Source of the DNA: Streptomyces albiflavescens
GTDB taxonomy: Bacteria > Actinomycetota > Actinomycetes > Streptomycetales > Streptomycetaceae
Reading direction: 5' to 3'
Length of the DNA: 64,000 nt
Assembly: GCF_014645835.1 (NCBI RefSeq)
Contig: NZ_BMMM01000030.1
Span: forward strand, 47,768-111,767
Shown here: positions 1 to 9,009 of the stretch, in pieces
Numbering within the stretch: position 1 is the first letter of the stretch
Layout of the letters: every line of letters begins with the position of its first letter
Translations under genes and position numbers: made by a program
Notes under the pieces: generated by a model
Databases searched by the model: none
What the model was told of the DNA's origin: nothing
What the model saw: only the letters and a program-made list of their open reading frames with translations

Positions 1-850
1 CGATTTCGAGGGCGCTGTGGCCGCTGAAGTGGGCGGGCAGGACGAGGGCGTTGGCGTCGGCGGCCCAGCCGAGCAGCCTGCGGCGGGTTGTGCGGGCCTG
101 GTCCGGGTCCTGGCAGAAGCAGCTGTTGTGGTCGGGCTGCATGACCTGCAGGGGAGTGTGCATCAGGTCGCCGGCGAACAGGGCACGGTCGCTGCCGGAG
201 GCCAGCTTGACGACGCTGGATCCGGGCGTGTGGCCGGGGGCTGCTTCCAGGCGCAGGTGCGCGTCGATGCGGTGGCTTGTCTCCCACAGCTGGACCTGGC
301 CCGCGGCGTGCACGGGGGCGACGCTGTCCTCGAAGACGTTCTCGTTGACGCCGCCGGCGATGTCCGGGTTGTTCGCCGGGTTCCAGAACTCGAAGTCGGC
401 CTTGGGCATCAGGTAGGTGGCGTTCGGGAACGTGGGCACCCAGGAGCCGTCGATCAGGCGGGTGTTCCAGCCGACGTGGTCGACGTGCAGGTGGGTGTTG
501 ACCACCAGGTCGACGTCTTCGGGCCGCACACCGGCGCGGGCGAGGTTGCCGAGGTAGTCCAGCCGCAGGTGGTCCCATCCGGCGACGGCCGGGCGGGTCT
601 TGTCGTTGCCGACGCCGGTGTCGACCAGGATGGTCCTGCCCTCGCTGCGCAGCAGCCAGGTCTGCATGGCGACGTGGACCATGGCGTCGTCGGCACCCAG
701 ATGGTCGGGCACCAGCATCTCGCGGTGTTCCTGCCAGGCATGCTCGGGCAGGTCGGGGAAGAACTGGTCCGGGGGCATGATCGGACCGTGCATCTCCTCG
801 ATGCGGGTGACGGTGACATCGCCGAGGTCGAGCTCGTGCATGTTCTGCAT
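1..850 (-). CDS. MBL-fold metallo-hydrolase (3' end cut by window edge)
   Basis: A metallo-beta-lactamase-fold hydrolase, read from ATG at 850 after a good AGGAG-type ribosome site and running off the left edge, so the C-terminus is missing. The metal-binding motif HLHVDH sits at residues 120-125, preceded by LVDTGVGND. A later APGHTPG (third metal histidine) and LFAGDLMH (bridging Asp) complete the two-metal site. This pattern fits the lactonase/glyoxalase-II-like branch. No signal peptide is seen, so it should be cytoplasmic. It lies 130 bp upstream of nothing transcribed rightwards; the next gene on the same strand is a secreted beta-propeller. The substrate cannot be told from sequence. 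Confidence 0.85.
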   Translation of the reverse strand, partial: MQNMHELDLGDVTVTRIEEMHGPIMPPDQFFPDLPEHAWQEHREMLVPDHLGADDAMVHVAMQTWLLRSEGRTILVDTGVGNDKTRPAVAGWDHLRLDYLGNLARAGVRPEDVDLVVNTHLHVDHVGWNTRLIDGSWVPTFPNATYLMPKADFEFWNPANNPDIAGGVNENVFEDSVAPVHAAGQVQLWETSHRIDAHLRLEAAPGHTPGSSVVKLASGSDRALFAGDLMHTPLQVMQPDHNSCFCQDPDQARTTRRRLLGWAADANALVLPAHFSGHSALEI

Positions 851-982
851 GGCGTTCTCCTGACGTGCGGGTCTTCTCGGGAGGCCGGGGGTGGCCGTGA
901 CCGGCCGACCCGGGTGTCGACAGAGCGGGGCGGCCCGGAGCCGGTGTGCTTCCCCGGGTGTGCGCTTCCGGCCGACGCGGTG

Positions 983-1948
983 CTAGTCGTTCAGGTGGGC
1001 GCGGACAAGGTTGGGGTCCTTGGCGGTGACGTAGGCGGCGCTCAGCACGTAGACGGTGTCGCCGCGCAGAGCGATGGACGTGGGGTTCTGCAGGCCGTCG
1101 GCCGGGGTCAGCACGATGGAGTGGCTACCGCCGGGCCGGACGAGCGCGACCTCGCTGGGGCCGTTGAGGGCGGCCAGCAACTGGTCGCCGTGGCCGGTGA
1201 AGGCGAAGTCGTCGATCCCCGGCAGGCCGGTGGCCTCGGTCCGGACCGAACCGGCGCGCCCGTCTTGAAGGATGGGGATGCGCAGGATGGTGCCCTTGTC
1301 GAGGTTGGTGGCCCAGACCGCGCCGTTGTGGATCTTCAGGCCGTTGGCGCCGAGGAAGCCGGTGGAGGCCAGTTCGGGGGCAGTGGACCAGGCGGTGGGG
1401 GTGCCGCCGGTGGTGGGCAGGCTCCAGATGGTGCCCAGCACGGAGTCGGTGACGTAGAGGGTGTGGGTGCGCGGGTCCAGGGCCAGGCCGTTGGGCAGGC
1501 CGTCCGCGGGTAGCGCGGCGATGCGCTGCGGTTGGCCGCCGGGGCGCAGGCGCCACACGCCGGTGAGGTCGGGGGTGCCGGTGGCGTACAGGAAGTACAG
1601 GGTGCCGTCGTGGGCACGGACGATGCCGACGGTCAGCGGGAAGCCCAGGACCGGGGCGTGGATACCGCCGTCGGCGGGCTTGGGCAGGGTGGCCAGGATC
1701 CGGGTGGTGCCGTTGGGGGAGACCTCGGCGACCTGGCGGCCCTTGGCGAAGGTGATGTACGCGGCGCCGCCCGGTGCCAGGGCGATGTTCTCCGGCGTCT
1801 GGCCCTCGGCCAGGTCGAAGCGCATGGCGATCCGTGCGCTGCTCAGCGGGGCGGACTCGGCCGACGCCGCAGCCGGGCCCAGCGCTGCGGCAGCGGCCGC
1901 GACAAGGACAGCTGTCGACACGGCGGACGCGGAGAGCTTCTTGAACAT
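983..1948 (-). CDS. secreted SMP-30/NHL-like beta-propeller protein
   Basis: About 321 residues from ATG at 1948 (an upstream in-frame start gives 16 unlikely extra residues). An Ala-rich signal peptide covers residues 1-30 and ends near ASAES. The rest is repeated blades with motifs such as NGLALD, LYVTDS and TIWSLP, typical of SMP-30/gluconolactonase or strictosidine-synthase-like six-bladed propellers. It is probably an exported sugar-lactone or ligand-binding hydrolase, but catalytic metal residues were not assigned. It follows the XRE regulator gene on the same strand and precedes an MBL-fold hydrolase, a pairing that could suit lactone breakdown (inference). Confidence 0.8.
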   Translation of the reverse strand: MFKKLSASAVSTAVLVAAAAAALGPAAASAESAPLSSARIAMRFDLAEGQTPENIALAPGGAAYITFAKGRQVAEVSPNGTTRILATLPKPADGGIHAPVLGFPLTVGIVRAHDGTLYFLYATGTPDLTGVWRLRPGGQPQRIAALPADGLPNGLALDPRTHTLYVTDSVLGTIWSLPTTGGTPTAWSTAPELASTGFLGANGLKIHNGAVWATNLDKGTILRIPILQDGRAGSVRTEATGLPGIDDFAFTGHGDQLLAALNGPSEVALVRPGGSHSIVLTPADGLQNPTSIALRGDTVYVLSAAYVTAKDPNLVRAHLND

Positions 1949-2128
1949 GGTTGCTTCCCTGGTTTTCGGGCATGCGGCAGCAACACGCCGACGCACGCGT
2001 GGCTATAGGCGGATTCCGCTCGGGCTATGCGGGCCCGGGGGCTGATGCCGGCGGGTAGTCGTCGGCCGTGCCCGGGTGGGACGGGTGCTCGCACGTGCCG
2101 GCCGAGCGCCCGGTGACGTGGTGTGAGG

Positions 2129-3028
2129 TCAGCCGGCGCCGGCCCGTGGCGCCGGCTGCGCCGAGTCGGCCGGGATGGTGTCCTGGCTGATGGCCTGGGC
2201 GAGCAGGGCCAGCGCGGCCCGCGAGGTCGAGCCCGCCTCCGTGGTGGCGACCACCATGGTGGGGCCCAGCCCGTGACTCAGGGTCTGCTGAACGACGGTC
2301 AGGGGGCCGACCAGCGGGTGCCGCATCTCATAGGCGGCGACGGTGCACGCCTTGACCCGGTGGTCGGCCCACATCGAGGCGAACTCCGTGCTCTTGGCGC
2401 TCAGTTCACCCAGAAGCGCATGCAATGCTGTGTCCTGCGGATGCTGGGCCGCCACCAGGCGCAGATTCCCCACCACCGCCCTGGCCTTGCTCGGCCAGTC
2501 CGCGTACAGGTCGCGGGTATGAGAGTCGAGGAACACCAGTCTGGCCATGTTGGGACGCTGCGCCGACAGGTCCGGGGCACCAGGGTCCAGGTGCCCGGCG
2601 AACAGCGCGTGACCCAGGCGATTCCACGCCAGCACGTCGCTGCGCAGGCCCAGCACGATCGCGGGAACGTTCGCCAGCATGTCCATCAACTGGGCCGTCG
2701 CCTCCGTCACACGCTCCGGCGCAGGCCGCCGGCCCCGCGTGCGATGCCTGTCCGCCCGGGCCAGGTCGTGCAAGTATCGCCGCTCGGACTCGTCCAACCG
2801 CAGAGCCCCGGCGATCGCGTCCAGCACCTCGGACGACGCGCCCAGTGACTGCCCCTGCTCCAGCCGGGTGTAGTAGGAGGCGCTCACACCCGCCAGCTGC
2901 GCCAACTCCTCGCGCCGAAGACCCGGCACACGCCGACGCTCCCCGTAGGTGGGCACCCCGACATCCTCGGGGCGCAGCTGGGAGCGCCGCGCCTGCAGGA
3001 AGTCCCCGAGCTGCGATTTTCCGGTCAT
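2129..3028 (-). CDS. XRE-family regulator with MmyB-like ligand domain
   Basis: A 299-residue DNA-binding protein from ATG at 3028; earlier in-frame starts add a non-conserved leader. The N-terminal helix-turn-helix reads RREELAQLAGVSASYYTRLEQG (about residues 38-59). The C-terminal 200 residues look like the MmyB-like PAS-type ligand domain common in actinobacterial XRE regulators, with AWNRLGHALF and NMARLVFLD. Such regulators usually control the divergent neighbour. Here the divergent neighbour is an SRPBCC gene starting at 3170 that is broken. The 140-bp gap between the two presumably holds both promoters. Whether it also controls the beta-propeller/MBL genes downstream on its own strand is unknown. 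Confidence 0.88.
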   Translation of the reverse strand: MTGKSQLGDFLQARRSQLRPEDVGVPTYGERRRVPGLRREELAQLAGVSASYYTRLEQGQSLGASSEVLDAIAGALRLDESERRYLHDLARADRHRTRGRRPAPERVTEATAQLMDMLANVPAIVLGLRSDVLAWNRLGHALFAGHLDPGAPDLSAQRPNMARLVFLDSHTRDLYADWPSKARAVVGNLRLVAAQHPQDTALHALLGELSAKSTEFASMWADHRVKACTVAAYEMRHPLVGPLTVVQQTLSHGLGPTMVVATTEAGSTSRAALALLAQAISQDTIPADSAQPAPRAGAG

Positions 3029-3169
3029 GGATCCGAGTATGGGCCGACTCGAAACGCACAGCCTGCTCCGGCTGTGGATAGGCACCAGCGGGTCTGGCTC
3101 CCCGCAGGGCCGGTGATGACGTGGGCGTCGCCGACCCGACACCATCCCGCACGCACCCAGGAGGACGCC

Positions 3170-3560
3170 TTGAGCGCCACCACCAGCGAACACGACCTCT
3201 TCGATGCTCTGGACGCATCGGGCTTCGCCTTCACCAGACGCGTATGGGTCGATGCCGCACCCGCCCGGGTCTATGACCTGGTCAGTGACGTGTCCGCGAT
3301 CGGCCGCTGGAGCCCCAACGCGACCGACCTCACGTTCGACCAGAGCGCCGGGCCTCGGGCCGGCGCCTGGTTCAGCGGCCGCAATCAGAAGGACGGCATG
3401 GAATGGATCATCTGATCGTTGGTCCAGGGCTGCCGTCTCACCGTCTTTTGGCAGGCCGGCCAGTCAGGCTCGCGGTGCACCTGTTGACCAGTGGCCTTCC
3501 AGTCCGAGGGGCCACCCTTCGGCCGACGTCGCACGCGGTGCCGCTCGCCGCGAAAGGTGG
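3170..3560 (+). pseudogene. SRPBCC (polyketide-cyclase-like) gene remnant, copy 1
   Basis: It starts with TTG at 3170 behind CAGGAGG. The first 81 residues are a clean SRPBCC N-terminus (TRRVWVDAAPARVYDLVSDV, then IGRWSPN). A TGA at 3413-3415 stops it just after GMEWII. Past that stop the DNA still resembles the rest of the family: CCAGTGGCCTTCCA-type sequence near 3490 aligns loosely with the QWSWTF segment of copy 2. So this looks like a decayed full gene rather than a clean truncation. The 3' boundary given is approximate. A second remnant on the same strand lies at about 6058-6333. The lipoprotein and sialidase-like genes lie between them on the opposite strand. Confidence 0.65.
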
Positions 3561-3607
3561 CCGCTCGCGGTTCCTCTGGCCGGGAAGAGGCCTCGGCCGG
3601 GCTGAGT

Positions 3608-4075
3608 TCAGGAGATCGCAGACGTCAGGTACGTCAGGTAAACCCCTCCCTCGCAGTCGGGCATCTTCCGCAGCGCCCAGCGGCCCCGGACGGTCGTGGA
3701 GGAGAAGTTCGACTCGGCATCGTCCTGCTCCACCTCACCGTCCTTCGGGGCGTATCCGGCCTTCGGGAGCTGCTCGTGCAGAAAGGCCAGGGTGGCGTCG
3801 AAGCCGCTCCGTACGACCGTGGCGACGATCAGCCGGCCGCCGGTGCGGTGCTCCACCGAGGTCACGAGCGCGCCCTCGGGCACCGGCAGATCCGCCGGGA
3901 AGTCCTTGGGAAGCGGCAGTGAGGCGGCGGTGGGGCAGCCGCCGGGAGCGGAGGCGGCCGTGTACGGCGTCGCACGCAAGGGCCCGGCGTTCCGGGGCGC
4001 GGGCGAGCATCCGGTGACGGCCGCCAGACCGAGTATGGCGCCGACCAGCACGGCAGCCGGGGCGAACGGCTTCAC
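3608..4075 (-). CDS. small secreted lipoprotein
   Basis: 155 residues from a GTG start at 4075 that directly abuts the TAG of the upstream sialidase-like gene, so the two are translationally coupled. The N-terminus has a hydrophobic stretch (AAVLVGAILGLAAVTGC) with a lipobox and lipidated Cys23. The mature part contains FPADLPVPEGALVTS and DATLAFLHEQLPKAGY, a pattern seen in short Streptomyces lipoproteins of unknown job. It is predicted to sit on the outer face of the membrane. I do not recognise a named family. Pairing with a secreted BNR-repeat protein suggests a shared cell-surface role. Confidence 0.75.
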   Translation of the reverse strand: MKPFAPAAVLVGAILGLAAVTGCSPAPRNAGPLRATPYTAASAPGGCPTAASLPLPKDFPADLPVPEGALVTSVEHRTGGRLIVATVVRSGFDATLAFLHEQLPKAGYAPKDGEVEQDDAESNFSSTTVRGRWALRKMPDCEGGVYLTYLTSAIS

Positions 4076-5887
4076 CTAGCGGCCTCCCTTGGACTTCTTG
4101 TGGTTGCCGGCGGCGTCGTACGCGCCGTACAGCGTGTTGCCGGAGGACTGGCGGGCGATGGAGGCCAGTGCGTCGTAGTTCTGCGCGCCACCGGTGGCGC
4201 AGATGCCGGTGCAGCCGTCGGCGTAGGCGGCGAGCACGCGGCCCTGGGCGTCGAGGGTGACATCGATGAAGTCCAGGAGGTTGCGGTCCTGGCCGCAGGT
4301 GGTGCCGCCCGTGCAGATGGACCCCTTCTGTACCGGGTCGGTGGGGGTGGCGTCGACAGTGACCCAGGACTGGCCGCCGTCGTAGGTGGTGGCCACGTAC
4401 AGGTGCCAGACGCCCTTGAAGTTGGCCGTGTCCTGGTAGTTGCCCCCGGTCGTGGTGCCCAGGAAGGCGAAGGCGGCGCGGTTGTCGTCGCCCGCGGTCA
4501 CGGCGGGGAAGACGATGTTCTTGATGCCGAGGAACGCGCCGACGTTCTGGTCGTACAGCCACGTCTTGCCCTTGTCGTGGCTGACGGCGATCCGCGCGGT
4601 GCCGTCGCTGTTCTGGTAGCCCATGTAGACAGTCCCGCCGGCGCCGATTCCCACGCTCGGGTCGGAGTCACCGGGGGTGCTGGACGGGTTCTTGCGGACG
4701 GTCCACGTCAGCCCGTTGTCCTCGGACACGGCCACGGCCTGGTTGCCGCCGCAGCCCTTGTTGGGCACGTACACCGTGCCGTCCGGGGCGACCTTCACAT
4801 GCCCGTGCAGGCCGCCACAGTCCAGCAGTGAGTACGTCGGGACGGCGGGCCCGTACGTCAGACCGCCGTCCCGACTGACCGCACAGGAAGCGTCGGCGAT
4901 GTCCTGGGAGCAGTAGTAGACGGCGTTCGGGTACGACGTGACGGCGCCCGGCTCGCCCGTGGTGAAGGGGCCGCCACCGATGGTCTGGTGGTCCACACCG
5001 GAGTTGATGCCCGAGCCGCCTGTCGGCGTCCATGTCTCGCCATCGTCGTCGGTGTAGCAGGTCAGGGCGGTCTTTCCGGCGAGCTGCGACTCGAAGGTGC
5101 GGTGGGTGGCCGGGTCGGTGAAAAGGATCGGGTCGAGGCTGGTGATGCTGCCCTGGGGACAGCCGTTGCCCGCGTTGGCGCTCTTGTCCTGCCAGGTGGC
5201 GGCGCCGGCGCCGTCGTAGGTGACCTTGAGCGTCGAGGTGTACGCCTGGAACATCGCGGCACCGGTCGCGCGGTCGACGCCGATCGAGGGTTCGCCGGCG
5301 TTGTGCGCGTCCTTGATGCTGTCGGGCGCCGAGGAGTTCGCGTACGTCGGCGGGGTCGCCGTACTCGGCGGAGGATCGGCCGGATCGGCGACCAGGCTCG
5401 CGGTGCCGGTGAAGCTGTCGCCGAGCGGGGCGTACGGCACCACGCGCACGGTGTACGACGCCGTCACCGCCGGAAGCAGCACGGTCTCCGGGTCGCTGGA
5501 AGAGGCGGAGGCGGCCACCTCGCGGCCGTCCGCGTCGAGGACGTACAGGTCGAAGTCGGCGGCGGAGTCCGGCCACTTGACATCGACGCGCAGGCTGTGA
5601 CCGGCGTCGTAGCCCACGGGCACTGACACCTTCAGGGTGTAGTCGTCGCAGAGTTGCGCATTCCCGCAGCTCACCGTTCCGGCAGTGCCGGAGACGTTCG
5701 GGGCGGCGAAGGGACCGGCGCTCCACGTGGTCGTGGGCGCAGCGTCGCTGACCGATCCGGAGGGCGGGGTGGCGGCGTCGGCCGGCACACTCGGCAGGGT
5801 TCCGGCGATGAGTGCCAGCAACCCGACGGCGATACGCCCCCGCGACCGTGGGTGGCGGTGAAGACGGAGTGTCGAGAGGAGAGCCAC
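4076..5887 (-). CDS. secreted sialidase-like BNR-repeat protein
   Basis: 603 residues from GTG at 5887, chosen because CGAGG lies just upstream and a signal peptide follows at once (GRIAVGLLALIAG...VPADAA). An earlier ATG at 6067 would add 60 unlikely residues. After a PPC-like beta-domain (YTLKVSVPVGYDAGHSLRVD, FDLYVLDADG) come repeated Asp-box motifs: SRDGGLTY, SEDNGLTW, SHDKGKTW and TYDGGQSW. These mark the sialidase/BNR beta-propeller superfamily. Several Cys pairs suggest disulphides outside the cell. The C-terminus is Lys/Gly-rich. Sialidase activity is not proven; BNR repeats occur in many non-sialidases. It is coupled to the lipoprotein gene downstream. Confidence 0.82.
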   Translation of the reverse strand: MALLSTLRLHRHPRSRGRIAVGLLALIAGTLPSVPADAATPPSGSVSDAAPTTTWSAGPFAAPNVSGTAGTVSCGNAQLCDDYTLKVSVPVGYDAGHSLRVDVKWPDSAADFDLYVLDADGREVAASASSSDPETVLLPAVTASYTVRVVPYAPLGDSFTGTASLVADPADPPPSTATPPTYANSSAPDSIKDAHNAGEPSIGVDRATGAAMFQAYTSTLKVTYDGAGAATWQDKSANAGNGCPQGSITSLDPILFTDPATHRTFESQLAGKTALTCYTDDDGETWTPTGGSGINSGVDHQTIGGGPFTTGEPGAVTSYPNAVYYCSQDIADASCAVSRDGGLTYGPAVPTYSLLDCGGLHGHVKVAPDGTVYVPNKGCGGNQAVAVSEDNGLTWTVRKNPSSTPGDSDPSVGIGAGGTVYMGYQNSDGTARIAVSHDKGKTWLYDQNVGAFLGIKNIVFPAVTAGDDNRAAFAFLGTTTGGNYQDTANFKGVWHLYVATTYDGGQSWVTVDATPTDPVQKGSICTGGTTCGQDRNLLDFIDVTLDAQGRVLAAYADGCTGICATGGAQNYDALASIARQSSGNTLYGAYDAAGNHKKSKGGR

Positions 5888-6057
5888 AGGTACCTCGTGG
5901 GTTCGCGAGTCGGACCAAGGGTGGTGGTGCGTAGCGGTACAGGTGGTGCCTTCGTCTGCTCTACGAGGAGGCAGGCGGCGTCCGTCGCGAGAAACCGAAC
6001 TCTTTTCGAAGGGGCCGGAGAGTGCCCACGGGGTGCACCAGAAAGGACTGTGAACAC

Positions 6058-6333
6058 GGCTTGACATGGACCACCCGCTCCCAGGTCGTACGAGCCGACC
6101 CCGGCGACGCCTTCACCTTTGTGGTCGGCGGCGCCGAAGACGGCATCGTGCAGTGGAGTTGGACCTTCCATCCCCAGGGACGCGGAACCGTCGTCGAGCA
6201 GTCCTGGCAACTCCTCCGCCTCGACCCGGTGCTGGGCACCACCCGCGGCGACCTCGACGCACTCCGCGACTACATGACGAACAGCGTCGAAGCCGCCCTG
6301 CTCTCCCTCGCCCGATGGATCGCCGAAGAGTGA
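6058..6333 (+). pseudogene. SRPBCC gene remnant, copy 2 (C-terminal half)
   Basis: This reads as the C-terminal half of an SRPBCC protein: GLTWTTRSQVVRADPG, then QWSWTFHPQG, then a terminal helix LRDYMTNSVEAALLSLARWIAEE to TGA. No proper start is seen. Upstream, about 5970-6057, the frame LFEGAGECPRG resembles the FDQSAGPRAG segment of copy 1 but is frameshifted, so the N-terminal part has decayed. Copy 1 at 3170 keeps the opposite half. The two overlap in a short homologous stretch (GMEW versus GLTW) that is not identical, so they are probably two paralogues rather than one gene split by an insertion. Confidence 0.6.
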
Positions 6334-6404
6334 GGTTCCCAGGTGTGGCTTCGTCGACGGCGGCCGGTGTCGAGGAAGCGCCTTCAGCGGCTCCAACTAC
6401 CGCC

Positions 6405-6464
6405 CATTCGATCAAAGGACGCAAACGACACCTGATCATCGACACCCTCGGCCTGGTCCTCGCC
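6405..6464 (+). pseudogene. IS5/IS4-type transposase fragment
   Basis: Twenty codons read HSIKGRKRHLIIDTLGLVLA, which matches the core of DDE transposases of IS5-type elements (usual form GRKRHLLVDTLGLLLAV). Both flanks are unrelated, so this is a scrap of a once larger gene. It is joined directly at its 3' side to the short repeat copy at 6467, which suggests that repeat travelled with or was captured by an insertion sequence. Confidence 0.6.
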
Positions 6465-6466
6465 AG

Positions 6467-6583
6467 GTTGCAGGGCATGCCGCTGTGAGCGCCACTACCG
6501 GTCGGCCCCGACCCAACCACCGACCAAGGAAGCCCGACCAGGATGACGAAGCAGACACAAAAGCCATGGTCGCGCTCGTGGTC
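6467..6583. repeat. 117-bp direct repeat, short copy A
   Basis: The segment from GTTGCAGGGC to CTCGTGGTC is nearly identical, with the same length, to 9253-9369. It is also close to the matching part of the copy near 12762. Only this short piece of the ~560-bp repeat is present here. It directly follows an IS transposase scrap. Confidence 0.8.
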
Positions 6584-7254
6584 TGGGTTCCAGTGGTCGT
6601 TGCAACACCTCAGCTCAGAGGTGGCAGTGGACTTCGAGATTCGTGGGGCCCGAGGCCTCAGGGCAACAGACCGCTGGTCCGGGAACGGGAGACATACACG
6701 TCGAACGCTGCCTACCTCGAAGATCTCGCCGCGTTCGTGGTGGCGGAGGGACGTACCGAGGCGGAAGGGCGCGTGCTCGCACGGTGGGTGATCGCGTCGG
6801 AGCGGATGACGTTCGGGTTTTACGACTCGGCGTATGCGGGGTGGGTGCAGTCGCTCACGTGCACCATGACCGTCCGGAACGTGGTGCTCACGTGTTCGCA
6901 CGCCCAAGGCACCCGCGAGGTAGTCCGCCGGAAGCACCGACAGCACCGGCCCGGCGTCGGGGGTGGTGTCTTGACCGCCGGTGATCAGCAGGCCGTCAGC
7001 GCCGACGAAATCGCGCCCCGCGAACCGAGACGGGTACAGCGTCACCGGGGACGTGGCCTTGATCCAGGGACGAAATGATTTCGACAGGGTGAAGTGGAGC
7101 CTGTGGGGCGGTGTGGTCGGGAGCCGAGTCTTCGACAACGAGAATGGAGCCACCCTGTGTGACGGTGTGACATGCCGCTATCGGCGTAATAGGCGGGTTG
7201 GTCTGTTTGGGCGGGGCACTCTGTGCGGGTTGATCACGGTCGTGTCAGGAGACT
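6584..7254. other. 670-bp gap with no convincing gene
   Basis: No reading frame here looks like a maintained gene. The longest open frame on the minus strand (down to 6113) has no recognisable domain apart from a short stretch VGADGLLITGGQDTT near 7010 that might be a gene scrap. The stretch lies between an IS5-type fragment and an IS21 remnant, so it is best read as decayed mobile or accessory DNA. Confidence 0.5.
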
Positions 7255-7715
7255 GTGGGTGTACCGATCACGTGAGTGGCTGTACGAGCGGATTCGTCGG
7301 GACAGGCGAGAGGACCCGGAGGGCTCGGGACGGGCGCTGGCTCTGAAGTACCGGGTGGTCGCGGAACACGGTGGCGAAGGCGCTGTGGCATCCAGTGCCG
7401 TTGAAGCGGAAGAAGCCAACGCCGAGGGAGAGAGTGCCGGAGCCGGTGAAGGGCTTCATCGACGCGATGTTGCGCGCGGACTTGGCGGGGCCGAAGAAGC
7501 AGCGGCACTTCATCGACCGGGTCTTGCAGCGGCTGCCCGCAGAACACGACTTCGAGCAGGCGTCGTATTCGACGGTGCGGGACTACATGCGCAGGCGCCG
7601 CCCTTCAATGAGCCGAGGCTCTGTGCGGCCATCGCCGACCGGATCACCTTCCGCTGCACACTGATCCAGACCGGCACCGACTCCTACCGCTTCCAGCAAC
7701 CGAAGCCGACCGCAC
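7255..7715 (+). pseudogene. IS21-family remnant: istA fragments joined to istB C-terminus
   Basis: Three pieces of an IS21 element are seen in order. About 7265-7360 encodes the IstA N-terminus (EWLYERIRRDRRED, then ALALKYRV). About 7390-7602, in another frame, encodes the next IstA part (GFIDAMLRADLAGPKKQRH, then SYSTVRDYMRRRRP). From 7604, again in a different frame, comes the C-terminal tail of the IstB helper ATPase (NEPRLCAAIADRITF, then GTDSYRF). Most of istA and nearly all of istB are missing, so a large internal deletion plus a frameshift created this relic. It cannot encode active transposase. Confidence 0.7.
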
Positions 7716-7824
7716 CACGCGCACCGTGTCACCAGGCCGACTCCGGCACTGACCCCGGCGGCCGGCCCAGGCAGGTACGGCGAGCGCCTTCAGGACAGTG
7801 GCCCTGCGAAGGGGAACGAACATT

Positions 7825-9009
7825 ATGGATGAGAGGGCTGGGCAGCTTCACGGACTGCTCGAGGAAGCAGACGCGGCGGCACCGGTGGAGTCGCTCGACG
7901 TGGTCGCCGAGGACCTGCGCCGGCGCTTCGGCGCAGAGACGGTCTCCTTCCTCATCGTGGACCTCACCGGCAGGGCGGTGGTCCGGCTGACCACCGCCGG
8001 CAGCGTCAAGTCCGGCCGACGCGCCGAGCGCATCGAGCTGTTCGGCAGCGTCTACGGACAAGTGGTGCGCACCCAGCAGTCCCACCAGGAACCGGTCGCC
8101 CGCGGACAGCTGGTGATCACTCCGGTCACGAACCGGGGAGACGCCATCGGACTGCTTGAGCTGACCCTGCCCACCTCACCTGAAGAGCCGGTGCTGCGCG
8201 CCGTGCGCGAGGCCGCCCGCGCACTGGCCTACATCGTGATCGCCAACCAGCGGTACACCGACCTCTACACCTGGGGCAAGCGCACCACCCCCCTCAGCCT
8301 CCCCGCGGAGATCCAATACCGGCTACTGCCCGCCTCACTGTCCTGCGAGACGGCCCAATTCGCGATGAGTTGCGCCTTGGAACCCTCCGCAAGCATCAGC
8401 GGCGACACCTTCGACTACGCCCTGGACCGCGAGACCCTGCACGTGTCGCTCACCGACCCCATGGGTCACGACCTCGACGCCGCTCTGCTCGCCACCGTCC
8501 TCGTGGGCGCCCTGCGCCGCGCCCGCCGCGCAGGAGCCGGCATCACCGAGCAAGCCCGGCAAGCCAACCAGGCCCTTCTCGACTACGACCGGGGCCATTC
8601 CACCGGGCAACTCCTGCGCATCAACCTCCGCGACGGCCAGACCCAGTTCGTCAACGCCGGGCACCCCTGGCCACTGCGGGTACGCCAGGGACGGGTCGAA
8701 GAAGTCACCATCGCGATCGATGCACCCTTGGGTCTGTTGCGCCCCCATACCTACCAGATCCAGAGCCTGGACCTCCGCCCCCGCGATCGCCTGGTCATGC
8801 TCACCGACGGCATGCTCGAAGGCGGCTCCGAAGGCGTCGACCTCGCCGCTGTCCTGCACGACTCCCAAGACCTCCACCCCCGTGAGACCGCACTGGCCCT
8901 GACCACAGCGGTCCTGGAGGCCAATGGCGGCAGGCTGGTTGACGACGCCAGCGTCATCGTCCTGGACTGGCACGGAGCGCACCGTCCAACCAGCACCAGC
9001 CCACCCTGA
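7825..9009 (+). CDS. GAF/PP2C-type SpoIIE-like phosphatase
   Basis: 394 residues from ATG at 7825 behind GAAGGGG. The N-terminal part (about residues 25-145) resembles a GAF sensor: FLIVDLTGRAVVRL, then ITPVTNRGDAIGLLEL. The C-terminal part (about 165-385) is a PPM/PP2C serine phosphatase of the SpoIIE/RsbU type, with SGDTFDYAL, VSLTDPMGHDLDAALLA and NAGHPWPLRV. The metal-binding Asp pattern looks slightly altered (DPMGHDLDA in place of the usual DGMGHG). The family controls partner-switching of sigma factors through anti-sigma antagonists, but no such partner lies next to it. The last 15 bases lie inside repeat copy B. Confidence 0.85.
   Translation: MDERAGQLHGLLEEADAAAPVESLDVVAEDLRRRFGAETVSFLIVDLTGRAVVRLTTAGSVKSGRRAERIELFGSVYGQVVRTQQSHQEPVARGQLVITPVTNRGDAIGLLELTLPTSPEEPVLRAVREAARALAYIVIANQRYTDLYTWGKRTTPLSLPAEIQYRLLPASLSCETAQFAMSCALEPSASISGDTFDYALDRETLHVSLTDPMGHDLDAALLATVLVGALRRARRAGAGITEQARQANQALLDYDRGHSTGQLLRINLRDGQTQFVNAGHPWPLRVRQGRVEEVTIAIDAPLGLLRPHTYQIQSLDLRPRDRLVMLTDGMLEGGSEGVDLAAVLHDSQDLHPRETALALTTAVLEANGGRLVDDASVIVLDWHGAHRPTSTSPP

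Noticed and set aside
17..1513. 498-codon plus-strand frame at the left edge
   Set aside because: Opposite strand of the MBL-fold and beta-propeller genes; Val/Gly/Asp-rich translation without domain.
3416..6057. A transposon inserted cleanly into one SRPBCC gene
   Set aside because: The two halves overlap in homologous but non-identical sequence, and remains of the missing half exist beside each; no inverted repeats or transposase lie between them.
6113..7153. 346-codon minus-strand frame in the gap after the SRPBCC remnant
   Set aside because: It crosses the SRPBCC C-terminal remnant, the IS scrap and the repeat on the other strand; no family pattern along its length.
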